From Caldilineaceae bacterium (GTDB taxonomy: Bacteria; Chloroflexota; Anaerolineae; Caldilineales; Caldilineaceae): a stretch of DNA of 64,000 nt. Below are positions 8,203 through 16,141 of this stretch, one piece after another. The stretch lies in assembly GCA_022827195.1 (NCBI GenBank), contig JAJDTL010000041.1, positions 62,001-126,000 on the forward strand, read 5' to 3'. The position numbers and the translations under genes were made by a program. Within the stretch, counting starts at the first letter, position 1, and each line of letters starts with the position of its first letter. The notes under the pieces were generated by a model. It had not been told where the DNA came from, made no database searches, and saw only the letters and a list, made by a program, of their open reading frames with translations.

Positions 8203-9120
8203 CTACCCGTAGCGAATTCGTGGATCGAGAAACGCATAAAGGAGATCGACGATCAGGTTGGCCAGAACGATCCAGAGGGCGAAAACGACGACCGACGCCT
8301 GCACGAGAGGGAAGTCCCGCGCGGAGACCGCCTGGACGGCCAGCCTGCCCACGCCGGGCCAGGAGAAGACCGACTCCGTAATCACCGAGCCTCCGAGAAG
8401 CCGCCCGAATGTAAGACCCACCATCGTCACAACAGGGATCAGCGTATTGCGAAAGGCATGCCGCATGTTGATCGTGTACGGCTGCAAGCCCTTGGCGCGG
8501 GCGGTGCGGATATAATCTTCGCGTAGAACGTCGAGCATACCTGAGCGGACGAGCAGTACGATCTGTGCCAGGAAAGCGGTCGACAGCGTAATTGCGGGCA
8601 GAACGAGGTGGCGCAGCTCGCCTTTGCCCGAGGTAGGCAGCACCTTCAAGTTGACCGCGAAAACGAGGATGAGCATGATGCCGAGCCAGAAGCTGGGCAT
8701 GGCGCGGCCTACAACGCCCAGGCTGAGGCCGAGGGCATCGATGAGGCTGCCTTCGCGAATGGCTGAGACAACGCCCAGCGGGATCCCCACGACCAGCGCA
8801 AAGAGCAGCGCTGCGAGCGCCAATTGGAAAGTAGCCGGAAAGAACTCCAGGACGAGATTAATTGCCGGCAGGCCGTACTGCCATGAATTGCCGAATTCGC
8901 CGCGCACGGCACGCGCCAGAAACTTCAGGTACTGAATGTGCAGCGGCTGGTCGAACCCCAATGCCGTGCGCAGCGAGATAACCTCGGACATCGGCGCCTC
9001 GGGCGGCAACATGATGGTGGCGGGGTCGCCGCTGATGCTGAGCAGAGCGAAAACGGCCAGCGAGAGGCCGAACAGCACGAGAAATGATCGCAGCACCCTT
9101 TTGACTACATAGTCCCGCAT
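8203..9120 (-). CDS. ABC transporter permease, DppB/OppB type
   Basis: This 305-residue integral membrane protein is the DppB-like half of a peptide-type ABC importer. It has the hallmark N-terminus (VKRVLRSFLVLFGLSLAVFALL), the DppB-type segment on GDPATIMLPPEAP, and the EAA coupling segment 'RTARAKGLQPYTINMRHAFRN' that docks on the ATPase. Six helices are expected. It lies 16 bp upstream of the DppC start and follows the binding protein gene, so the three are one operon. Confidence 0.93.
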   Translation of the reverse strand: MRDYVVKRVLRSFLVLFGLSLAVFALLSISGDPATIMLPPEAPMSEVISLRTALGFDQPLHIQYLKFLARAVRGEFGNSWQYGLPAINLVLEFFPATFQLALAALLFALVVGIPLGVVSAIREGSLIDALGLSLGVVGRAMPSFWLGIMLILVFAVNLKVLPTSGKGELRHLVLPAITLSTAFLAQIVLLVRSGMLDVLREDYIRTARAKGLQPYTINMRHAFRNTLIPVVTMVGLTFGRLLGGSVITESVFSWPGVGRLAVQAVSARDFPLVQASVVVFALWIVLANLIVDLLYAFLDPRIRYG

Positions 9121-9328
9121 TGGGAAGGCCTGCTCCTGGAAATGCCTTCAGGCTGACGGCGAGAGGTGGAGGCCGGTCGACATTGCGCCGGCACGTTCGC
9201 CAAAGGCGGGGCAGTCGACGCCGGGGCAGAGACCGAACTGTGTCGTTCCTGCGACCCCGCGCGGCTGGCCCCGCCTCACGAGCTACCGGTCACGAATTCT
9301 AAAGCAGTGTCTTCGAGGGGAGGAGACT

Positions 9329-10969
9329 TTACGACTCCTCGACCGTCATTCCGATCAGGTGCACGCGGTTGTCCGGCGTCGGCACGAAATTTTTGACCTT
9401 GGCTGAATGCCCAAAGATGTCGGGCGCCTCGAACAGGTAGACGACCGGGCAATAGTCATGCAGCCAGGTGTGAATGTCGTGCAGAATCGTCTCGCGCTTG
9501 GCCTGGTCGAACTCGGCGCGCTGTGCGAAGAGCATCGTTTCCAGCTCGTCCTCGCAGACCTGGGCGCGGCGCTCGGAGCACTCGTACATCTTGAGCGTGT
9601 TCTCCGGGTCCATTGTCGGATACCAGTTGCGGCCGGTGTAAAAGACGGGGGCCGACTGGTCGGAGTAGACCTTGTCGATGAATGCCGACCACTCGAAGAG
9701 CTGCATCTCCAGGTTTATGCCGACTTTGGCGTATTCGCCCACCATCCACTCCGAGACCTCCTTCTGCTTGGAGTAGCGGCCCTGCGCCGAGTCGAAGTCC
9801 ATCGTGAAGCCGTCCGGATAGCCGGCCTCCGCCAGAAGCTCCATCGCCTTGTCCGGGTCGTAGGGGAAGGCCTCGAGATTGGGATTGTAGCCAAAGCAGC
9901 TCGGCCCGACGATCTGGCCGTCGAGCGGGGCGGCATATCCACCCATAATGTCGTTGACCAGGGAATCCTTGTCGAGGGCGTAGTTCATGGCCTGGCGCAC
10001 GAGCTTGTCGTTGATCGGGCTTTCGAGCGGGTGGCCGGGGTTGCTGCCTGTCTTCATGGTGAGGTTCATCGCCTGGCCGATCGGGATCCAGGAGATCTGG
10101 AGGCCGGCCTCGGTCAGCCGCTGCGCGTCATCGGGCGGGACGTTGTAGGCCATGTCGATTTCATTGGCCTGCAGCGCGGCGACGCGGGTCGCGTCTTCCG
10201 AGAATGGCTTGAAGATAAGCTCGTCGATCGTCGCCTGTTCGCCCCAGTAGTCCGGGTTCCGTTCGAGGACGATGTGCTGCCCCTTGCGCCATTCGACGAA
10301 GCGGTAGGGCCCCAGCCCGACCGGGTTTTCGCCGTAGCCTTCGAGGCCAACGTCCTGGTAGTAGGCGGGCGGCGCCACCTGCAGGTACATCATGATGAGG
10401 GGCGTAAAGGCAAAGGGAATGTTGGTCTTGACGTTGAGCGTGTACTTGTCGACGACCTCAACGCCTTCGTACTTCGAGATAAGCAGCGAGCGGAACGATG
10501 TCCTCGTCGTCTCGCCCGTCAGACGGTATTCAATGTTCCAGGCGGCTGCTTCCGCGTCCCAGGGCTCCCCGTTGTTGAAGGTGATGCCCTCGCGCAGTTT
10601 GAACTCCCAGGTCGTCTGGTCGTCGAGTACCCGATAGTCAGTGATCAGCATCGGCTTGAGGCCCTTGCGCGAGCCGTCAGCGTTGAACTGGGCCTCCATC
10701 CCAGTGTCCCACATGGCATAGTAGACCGAGGTTGCCGGCGCAACGGCCCTTTCGAGGACGTTCATTCCCGGCACGTCGCCACCGATGCCCATGGTCAGGG
10801 TTGTCTTCTTGCTGACGACGGCTGGGGCGTCCATCGGCTGGCCTGCCGGCGCGGCGCCGGGAACGCAGCCTGCGGCCAGAACAGCGAGGCCGCCCGCCGC
10901 ACCGGTCTTCAGGACCTGCCGCCGATCCACCTTCGTGTCCCAGAGCGAAGAGCGAGTTTTTTCTACCAC
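9329..10969 (-). CDS. ABC transporter substrate-binding lipoprotein, family 5
   Basis: This 546-residue solute-binding protein of the DppA/OppA class captures the substrate for the two permeases downstream. I choose the GTG at 10969 because AAAGGAGG lies 7 bp upstream; the longer open frame to 11110 would run into the preceding gene. The N-terminus carries a twin-arginine-like DRRQVLK followed by a hydrophobic stretch and a lipobox ending in LAAGC, so it is probably exported folded by Tat and lipid-anchored. Family-5 landmarks include the region around 'WEFKLREGITFNNGEPWDAE' and 'YAKVGINLEMQLFEW'. Cargo may be peptides or other amines; the M24/NicX-like genes behind it suggest a small N-compound. 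Confidence 0.92.
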   Translation of the reverse strand: MVEKTRSSLWDTKVDRRQVLKTGAAGGLAVLAAGCVPGAAPAGQPMDAPAVVSKKTTLTMGIGGDVPGMNVLERAVAPATSVYYAMWDTGMEAQFNADGSRKGLKPMLITDYRVLDDQTTWEFKLREGITFNNGEPWDAEAAAWNIEYRLTGETTRTSFRSLLISKYEGVEVVDKYTLNVKTNIPFAFTPLIMMYLQVAPPAYYQDVGLEGYGENPVGLGPYRFVEWRKGQHIVLERNPDYWGEQATIDELIFKPFSEDATRVAALQANEIDMAYNVPPDDAQRLTEAGLQISWIPIGQAMNLTMKTGSNPGHPLESPINDKLVRQAMNYALDKDSLVNDIMGGYAAPLDGQIVGPSCFGYNPNLEAFPYDPDKAMELLAEAGYPDGFTMDFDSAQGRYSKQKEVSEWMVGEYAKVGINLEMQLFEWSAFIDKVYSDQSAPVFYTGRNWYPTMDPENTLKMYECSERRAQVCEDELETMLFAQRAEFDQAKRETILHDIHTWLHDYCPVVYLFEAPDIFGHSAKVKNFVPTPDNRVHLIGMTVEES

Positions 10970-11052
10970 TTTGATTCCTCCTTTACCCTTGTGTGACCAA
11001 TTGTTCAACCCAACGATGATTACTGCCGCGCCGTCATCAGACAAATCTGTCA

Positions 11053-11868
11053 TCAGACAAAGCGGAGTGAAGCCTGAACGTTGTTGAGTGCGGCAATTGC
11101 GCCGAGGCAAGCAAGGTACGTCGTGCTGGGGTTATCGGGATGCGGCAGGTTACGCAGGGTGAGTTGTGCTTCGCCGAAATCTCCTTTTATCAACAGCGTG
11201 TGCGTTGTGCGCGGGATGTTGGGATCGGCGACAACGCGAACACGCGTCCGTTCGAATCCAAGGCCGGCCAGGCTGGCGGATGCGGCGATGTTGGTCGATT
11301 TGGGGAAGGTGAGGCAGGCCTCGGTGGCGGAACCGTCGAAAACGGTCAGAGGCGCGTCGAGGTCGTCGACATCGATCCCGTGCTCGACGAGGTAGGGCTG
11401 TCCGGTCAGGGCCGCCGGGCGCTTCGTGCTTGTCATCACCACTTCCTCCAGGCTGCCCAAAGCGTGGCTGGCGCGCAGCACATCCAGGCAGCCCAGCGCG
11501 CCGGAAGAGATGTAGATTGTCGCGCCCGTCTGTTCTGCCAACCCGAACAGCTCTATTCGGAAGACGGAATCGGCCAGTGCGCCGACACTCATGGGCAGCA
11601 ATTCGGTGCCTGCGGCCACAACCGCCCGGCCATGGGCGATCAGCGCCTGGTGTCCCGCCGCTTCGAGGACAAGACTCGGTTCGAGGGCGAGGAGTTCCTC
11701 GACTTGCTGGACGACGGGAACGCCGGCCTGTTGCGCACGATCGGTGATTTCGTTGGTGGCGATGTCGAGGATTCCAGCCAGCCTGACGCCGGGAAGTTCC
11801 TCATTCAAGACCGCCGAGGCGACCGCGCCGCCAATGGCGCCGCAGCCGATGATGCCCAGTTTGAGCAT
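11053..11868 (-). CDS. nadX: aspartate dehydrogenase-like oxidoreductase
   Basis: This 271-residue protein matches the L-aspartate dehydrogenase family (NadX), which oxidises aspartate to iminoaspartate with NAD(P)+. It shows the N-terminal dinucleotide motif GIIGCGAIGGAV (5-16), the central SSGALGCLDVLRA segment (about 121-133) and the late N-I-P-R-T-T-H stretch that carries the catalytic His. It is upstream of the peptide ABC importer on the same strand, so it may lead that operon. Here it could serve NAD synthesis, but no nadA or nadC lies nearby, and the setting with amine-processing enzymes suggests a catabolic role for aspartate or a similar amino acid. Confidence 0.75.
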   Translation of the reverse strand: MLKLGIIGCGAIGGAVASAVLNEELPGVRLAGILDIATNEITDRAQQAGVPVVQQVEELLALEPSLVLEAAGHQALIAHGRAVVAAGTELLPMSVGALADSVFRIELFGLAEQTGATIYISSGALGCLDVLRASHALGSLEEVVMTSTKRPAALTGQPYLVEHGIDVDDLDAPLTVFDGSATEACLTFPKSTNIAASASLAGLGFERTRVRVVADPNIPRTTHTLLIKGDFGEAQLTLRNLPHPDNPSTTYLACLGAIAALNNVQASLRFV

Positions 11869-12386
11869 ACTTCACGCGCTCCTTGCCTTGTTGCTTTTGT
11901 CGCCGAAGAGCTGTTCCAAAAGGTTGCCTGGCCGTCTGCTGGCGGTTTGTCGGCGTGAAGGCAGCGCCTCCGCGTGCCCTTGTCGCCAGGGCTGCCGCTC
12001 GCGCCATGCAGGACGCGCCCCTCGTTGCGGGGAGCCTCTTCGTCGAGTAACCCAACCAATTCTGAGTCGGTTATGTTGTACGGTGTAATGGTAAAGAATG
12101 GACCGCATCCCGCCTGTTGGACCAGCCCATAGTCATCGTCTTGCAGACCCGCGACAGTCAACCAGGAGAGGAAGGCGAATGTCCGGTTTCAGGCATTATA
12201 TGCAGCCTTACATTGCTGTCAAGCGAGCAAAAACCAGCCCTGGGTATGACCGGAGGGGAAAGGTGAGCTTCTCGCGCAAAGGTCCATAAGGATTGCTGGA
12301 TTTCGGCTTTAGCGGGTTACGACTATGCCCGGATACAGACAGCTTCTTCCACTGCAGCCGAAAGCAATCCAAGGGAGGCCCTGCGC

Positions 12387-12415
12387 GTGAATTCGTGTCA
12401 ATTCGTGGATCATTC
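12387..12415. repeat. short phased array (GTG...ATTC)
   Basis: Three near-repeats GTGAATTC, GTGTCAATTC and GTGGATCATTC follow each other with 8-11 bp phasing. It is the leftmost and least regular of the arrays in this spacer. Confidence 0.4.
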
Positions 12416-12480
12416 TGAGAGGTAGGGAGAGCTGAAGCTTCCGGTCTCATTGGGGAAGCAGGTCATAAGGAAATATATGC

Positions 12481-12510
12481 CCAAACAGTGCCAAACGGTC
12501 CCAAACGCGC
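12481..12510. repeat. 10-bp tandem array CCAAACNNNN x3
   Basis: Three exact-length units CCAAACAGTG, CCAAACGGTC and CCAAACGCGC stand head to tail with a 10-bp period. The first six bases are invariant and the last four vary. Confidence 0.7.
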
Positions 12511-12550
12511 CCGCCGGTCCTCTCCCCTCCACCCGACTTTCCCAAGAGCC

Positions 12551-12579
12551 CTGCAAATGCCCCGGAAATGCGCTACACT
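12551..12579 (+). promoter_or_regulatory. promoter-like element in spacer 1
   Basis: CTGCAA at 12551-12556 and TACACT at 12574-12579 are 17 bp apart. The same arrangement with matching flanks (CCCTGCA ... CCG-AAA ... GCTA-ACTG) occurs at 32156-32184 at the start of the other array-bearing spacer, which supports it being a real conserved element. No gene start follows closely, so any transcript may be non-coding. Confidence 0.4.
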
Positions 12580-12766
12580 GGTCCTTACAACCGGAAAACG
12601 CGCCCGCGACCCCGATCGCGCCTGAACCCTTACCTTATTTCGCGTCAAGAATACGACCTGCCTTTACACTGCCTGACACGCGCGAAAATGCGCGCAAACA
12701 GTCCAAATATTGCGGCCAGCGATAAACAGGAGCGACCGCACATCGGTGAGCAAAAAAGTGAAGACC

Positions 12767-12806
12767 GCCGACTTCAGCCGACATTAGCCGACATGAGCCG
12801 ACATAA
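12767..12806. repeat. 10-bp tandem array GCCGACWTNA x4
   Basis: Four units GCCGACTTCA, GCCGACATTA, GCCGACATGA and GCCGACATAA are perfectly phased at 10 bp. The core GCCGAC is invariant. Confidence 0.75.
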
Positions 12807-12970
12807 GTCCACCCTTCGCATCAAATCGAGAGGGTATCGGTCAACAGAGGCAAGAGCCCGGAAACCGTGCGACCCTGTAATCATCATGCCAATCCAACCG
12901 AGGGGTCCGGCCGGGATCGCGTCCATTTCTGCCAATTCCGCCGCCGGAAACCACCCTCCCGAAAAGAAAA

Positions 12971-13026
12971 AAAAGTGCGACATTTGGGGACATTTGGGGA
13001 CTTATGGGGACATATGTCCCACTTTT
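12971..13026. repeat. 10-bp tandem array GACWTWTGGG x4 inside an inverted repeat
   Basis: Four 10-bp units (12979-13018: GACATTTGGG twice, GACTTATGGG, GACATATGTC) are flanked by the inverted arms AAAAGTG (12971-12977) and CACTTTT (13020-13026). The last unit is itself a palindrome. This could fold as a hairpin or serve as a multi-site operator. Confidence 0.75.
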
Positions 13027-13187
13027 ACGCCAAAACGAGAGGGATTCGGTCCCATTGGGCAGAGGCGCCGCACGACCGCCATTTCAGTAAGGCAGCCATG
13101 CAAGTTGTGTGACCGGCGGAGAAACGAACCACGATCGATCTGCGAGGTTGAGAGAGTTGGAACGCTCGGTTTCTCTGGGGAGTTCGT

Positions 13188-13898
13188 CTAGCACATCGCG
13201 CGCGCCGTGCGCACCGAGGACGCAAATCTTCGGGCCTGCTCGGACAGCGCGCGCCACTCGCCGTTTTCGACCCACTCTTTGCGCACGAGAGCGCTGCCCA
13301 CACCGACGGCTATGGCGCCGGCGCGGATGAAGTCGCCGCAGTTCTCTAGGTCGACGCCGCCTGTCGGCATCAGGTTGAGGTGAGGCAGGGGCGCGAGCAG
13401 GTCTTTGAAGTAACCGGGACCCAGTTTGGTGGCAGGAAACACTTTGACGACGGCCGCGCCGGCTTTCCAGGCGGTCTGAATCTCAGTGGGTGTGAATGCG
13501 CCCGGCATGGCGGGCACATCGCGCTCTACGCACAGCTCGAGCGTGGGCAGATCGAGGATGGGCGCGACGATGAAGTTCGCACCGCGGGCGATTGCCGCGG
13601 CGCCCATGTCCGGGTTGAGCACGGAACCCATGCCCAGCGCGGCCGCGCCGTCGGAGAAAGCGGGAATCTCCCGCCGCAGGAGGCTGAGCGCATCGAGCGC
13701 GCCGGGGCTCGTCATCGTCAACTCAATCGTCTTCACGCCGCCGTCGAGCAACGCCTGCGCCATGGCAGCGGCGCGGGAGAGATCGGGCAAGCGGACGACC
13801 GGCACGACGCCGCCCTCTTCGAGCAGTTCGAGGGTACGTTGTGAAGGTTTCACGCTGGTCCTCACAGGGGGTGTTCTAAAGTCGTCGCACGCAATCAA
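13188..13898 (-). CDS. eda: KDPG/KHG aldolase
   Basis: This 236-residue class I aldolase would cleave 2-keto-3-deoxy-6-phosphogluconate to pyruvate and glyceraldehyde-3-phosphate. Family landmarks are VPVVRL (32-37), E59 in TIELTMT, GMGSVLNP (89-96), the Schiff-base K152 in VVKVFPA, and PTGGVDLENC. About 16 extra residues precede the usual start, so a start near VKPSQ (residue 16) is also possible. It is divergent from the GntR regulator with about 200 bp between the starts, and its partner kinase is at 1239-2234. Confidence 0.85.
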   Translation of the reverse strand: MIACDDFRTPPVRTSVKPSQRTLELLEEGGVVPVVRLPDLSRAAAMAQALLDGGVKTIELTMTSPGALDALSLLRREIPAFSDGAAALGMGSVLNPDMGAAAIARGANFIVAPILDLPTLELCVERDVPAMPGAFTPTEIQTAWKAGAAVVKVFPATKLGPGYFKDLLAPLPHLNLMPTGGVDLENCGDFIRAGAIAVGVGSALVRKEWVENGEWRALSEQARRFASSVRTARAMC

Positions 13899-13953
13899 TT
13901 ATAGGGCAGCGCCAATCCACGGCAAACGGCGCGGGCAGGGCGATATTTTCGAC

Positions 13954-13982
13954 TTTACAACGCTCAAATATCATTATATAAT
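13954..13982 (+). promoter_or_regulatory. sigma70-type promoter for the GntR gene
   Basis: TTTACA (13954-13959) and a perfect TATAAT (13977-13982) are separated by exactly 17 bp in an AT-rich patch between the divergent aldolase and GntR genes. Direct repeats AATATCAT at 13967-13974 and 13998-14005 flank the -10 box and the likely start site, a good position for autoregulation by the GntR protein. Confidence 0.65.
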
Positions 13983-14099
13983 TGCTGGTATGGTCACAAT
14001 ATCATATTAGGACATGGAGATCGGGTCCTGTCTGATTTCTCGGCCTCTCAAGGCAATTCCCATCCGATTCGGGTTGACTTTGGGACTTAGAGGGTCACT

Positions 14100-14813
14100 G
14101 TGGCTGAACCCATCATTCAGCTCAAGCGCAACAGCCTCCACGGGGAACTGGCCAGTCGACTGGAGGACCTGATCGTATCCGCTCACTGGGGAGTCGGTCA
14201 GACGCTTCCTTCTGAACGCGATATGGCTGAACAGTTTGGCTTGTCCAGGTCGGTTGTGCGCGACGCGATGCGCATTCTGGCGGCCAAGGGTCTTGTCAAC
14301 ATTAGGCAAGGTGTCGGCGCCGTCGTCACTCAGGATGGCAGACTTGCATTTGTAGAGTTGCTCGATCTCCTGCTGCGGCGGGGGAGCTACACCCATCAGC
14401 AGCTTCTTCATGCGCGTGAATTCCTGGAAGCGAGCGCGGCAGCGGCAACCGCACTCAATTCGACTGTCGCCGATCGTAGGCGAATTCAGGACAGCCTGGA
14501 AAGGTACAGAGAGGCGATCGTTACGCGACAGCATCCTGACCAGGTCGACATAGTCCACGCCGAATTCCACACCAGCCTTGTGCAGGCGACTGGCAATCCG
14601 GTTCTCATGGACCTGATCAGTCCGATGGTGGAGATTTCCACCGCAGTAACCCGTCCCCTGATCGGCCACCGCGACCAATGGGACGACTACCTCTACCATC
14701 AAGCAATTCATGACGCCATTGCCAGGGGCGATGCCGAGGGTAGCCGCCTGGCCGTTCATCGCCATATGGAACTCTCAGCTGCACACCTGATGCGGTCCGG
14801 GCTGCTGTCTTGA
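14100..14813 (+). CDS. GntR family transcriptional regulator, FadR/FCD subfamily
   Basis: This 237-residue regulator begins with GTG at 14100. The N-terminal winged helix (about 8-78) carries the GntR signature 'LPSERDMAEQFGLSRSVVRDA', followed by the FCD ligand-binding domain (about 95-230) with the usual metal-binding acid and His positions in HAEFH, HQAIHDAI and HRHM. FCD regulators generally respond to organic acids or sugar acids. It stands ahead of five co-directional enzyme genes up to 19269 and is divergent from eda, so it probably controls one or both sets. Confidence 0.9.
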   Translation: MAEPIIQLKRNSLHGELASRLEDLIVSAHWGVGQTLPSERDMAEQFGLSRSVVRDAMRILAAKGLVNIRQGVGAVVTQDGRLAFVELLDLLLRRGSYTHQQLLHAREFLEASAAAATALNSTVADRRRIQDSLERYREAIVTRQHPDQVDIVHAEFHTSLVQATGNPVLMDLISPMVEISTAVTRPLIGHRDQWDDYLYHQAIHDAIARGDAEGSRLAVHRHMELSAAHLMRSGLLS

Positions 14814-14906
14814 GGCGAGGCATTGGAAGTCGAAGGCAGGCAGGAGGATCGCCATGCGTGTGAAGAGCAGGCGGAAGCGGTACCGAGCGACGAAAGGAGT
14901 CTGCGC

Positions 14907-15314
14907 ATGAGTCTCATTCGCCATGTGGCATTGCGCACCAGAGACATGGAGCGTTCAAGGTTCTTCTACGAAGAGATTCTGGGGCTGAAGTTTCTGCGTT
15001 ACCTGGGCGACGGCTGCTATCTCACCGACGGAACGGTGAACCTGACCTTCATTCAATATGACGGGGAGCCGCCGCGCCCTCCGCTGGCCTACGCAGGTGA
15101 GTACATCCATCTGGGACTGTTTGTAAAGGACCTGGCCGAGATTTATCAGCGCCTGAACGCCGAGGGCTTCACGATTCTGCGTGAAGACATTAAGACCGAA
15201 ATGGAGTTTGACTACTCGCATGTGCCGGAAGGCTCTTTCAAGGTGGCCGACCCCGACGGGAATGTCATCGACATAACCGAACGTGAAGATGAGTGGGACG
15301 GCGTGCGTCTGTAG
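14907..15314 (+). CDS. VOC (glyoxalase/dioxygenase fold) family protein
   Basis: This is a 135-residue single VOC module with paired beta-alpha-beta-beta-beta repeats. The start at 14907 is preceded by AAAGGAG; the longer open frame to 14823 has no ribosome site. Candidate metal ligands are H5 (RHVAL), the His of YIHLGLF and the Glu in the terminal DPDGNVIDITERE stretch, typical of the family. Enzyme activity (lyase, isomerase or dioxygenase) cannot be told from sequence. It is the first gene after the GntR regulator. Confidence 0.8.
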   Translation: MSLIRHVALRTRDMERSRFFYEEILGLKFLRYLGDGCYLTDGTVNLTFIQYDGEPPRPPLAYAGEYIHLGLFVKDLAEIYQRLNAEGFTILREDIKTEMEFDYSHVPEGSFKVADPDGNVIDITEREDEWDGVRL

Positions 15315-15337
15315 TCGCTAACGGGAATCCGGAGACA

Positions 15338-16063
15338 ATGACCATGGCCCCAACTGCAGGCATCTGCGTCGTCATGCCGGAGGACGGCAATCAGCAGGAC
15401 CTCAAAGATTTCACGCCAGCCGGCTTCAGTCTCGACTTTCAACTTACGCCGGTTCCGCCCGGAGAGGCAACGGTCTCAATGCTATGGCGGATGGCAGAGG
15501 ACAGGGAAATCGAGGATGCGGCGCTCCTCGGAGCCCGCCAGCAGCCCGCCTGCATCTCCTATGCCTGTACGGCAGCCAGCTTTGTGAGAGGCAAGGGCGG
15601 CGATGAGGATATCAACCGCAGGATTACGGCTGCCACAGGCATTCCTGCGACCTCGACGTCAACCTCCTTGCTGCGCGCCTTGCGCGCCCTGAACGTCGAA
15701 CGGCTGGCTGTGGCAACGCCTTATCTGGACGAGCTGAATGAGCGACTGGATCTCTTCCTGGAAGCGCACGGCTTTCGAGTCGTCTCCATGCTGGGACTGA
15801 ACGCGAAGGTAATTCAGGATGTAACGCCCCAGGAAATCGTCCAGCTTGCGCGCGACTGCGATTCAGCGGATGCGGAGGCCGTATTCGTCAGTTGTACAAC
15901 CATGAAGACGGCACCATACGTCGCTGAGTTGGAAGAAACGTTGCAAAAGCCTGTCCTCTCGGCGAACCAGGTTTCGATCTGGGATGCGGTGCAGTTGACG
16001 GGAATACAGCCCGCGATGCCGGCTCGCGGCCGTCTGTTCGAACTCGAGGCCAGCCCGAAATAG
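15338..16063 (+). CDS. Asp/Glu racemase superfamily protein, maleate isomerase/EutA-like
   Basis: This 241-residue protein has the pseudosymmetric two-Cys arrangement of the superfamily that includes maleate cis-trans isomerase, arylmalonate decarboxylase and EutA of ectoine use: SYACTAASF near residue 77 and VSCTTMKT near 184. I start at ATG 15338, which has GGAG just upstream and follows the VOC gene; the frame extends to 15293 inside that gene. Its direct neighbour is a DoeA/EutD-like M24 protein, which matches the eutA-eutD pairing of ectoine/hydroxyectoine loci. A maleate isomerase role would instead fit a pyridine-degradation route with the NicX-like genes. Confidence 0.75.
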   Translation: MTMAPTAGICVVMPEDGNQQDLKDFTPAGFSLDFQLTPVPPGEATVSMLWRMAEDREIEDAALLGARQQPACISYACTAASFVRGKGGDEDINRRITAATGIPATSTSTSLLRALRALNVERLAVATPYLDELNERLDLFLEAHGFRVVSMLGLNAKVIQDVTPQEIVQLARDCDSADAEAVFVSCTTMKTAPYVAELEETLQKPVLSANQVSIWDAVQLTGIQPAMPARGRLFELEASPK

Positions 16064-16141
16064 CCTGCATGCGAAGCCAAGATGAAACCGGGGCGCAACC
16101 GGCGCCAATTCACATCACTCTTCACACCAGGAAGGACCGTC

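Larger units (their letters stand above)
11869..13187. other. gene-free spacer with phased tandem arrays
   Basis: No coding region is convincing in these 1.3 kb. The first part (11869-12370) holds nothing I recognise. From 12387 on there are four separate short arrays of 8-11 bp units, each with its own motif (listed as repeats), and a promoter-like element at 12551-12579. A plus-strand frame of 207 codons runs 12568-13191, but it is rich in Arg/Pro/Ser, crosses the 10-bp arrays out of phase, and overlaps the end of the KDPG aldolase gene, so I do not call it. A pair CAAATCGAGAGGGTATCGGTC / CAAAACGAGAGGGATTCGGTC-like repeat lies near 12828 and 13032. Confidence 0.6.

Noticed and set aside
9407..10996. 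A 529-codon plus-strand open frame
   Set aside because: It lies antisense to the family-5 binding protein gene, which has a signal, lipobox and clear family motifs. Long antisense frames are expected in high-GC coding DNA.
12387..13026. Possible CRISPR array
   Set aside because: Units are 8-11 bp without spacers, and no cas genes are in the window.
12568..13191. A 207-codon plus-strand frame in the first spacer
   Set aside because: It has Arg/Pro/Ser-rich composition, runs across 10-bp arrays that are not multiples of three, lacks a ribosome site and a domain, and overlaps the end of eda.
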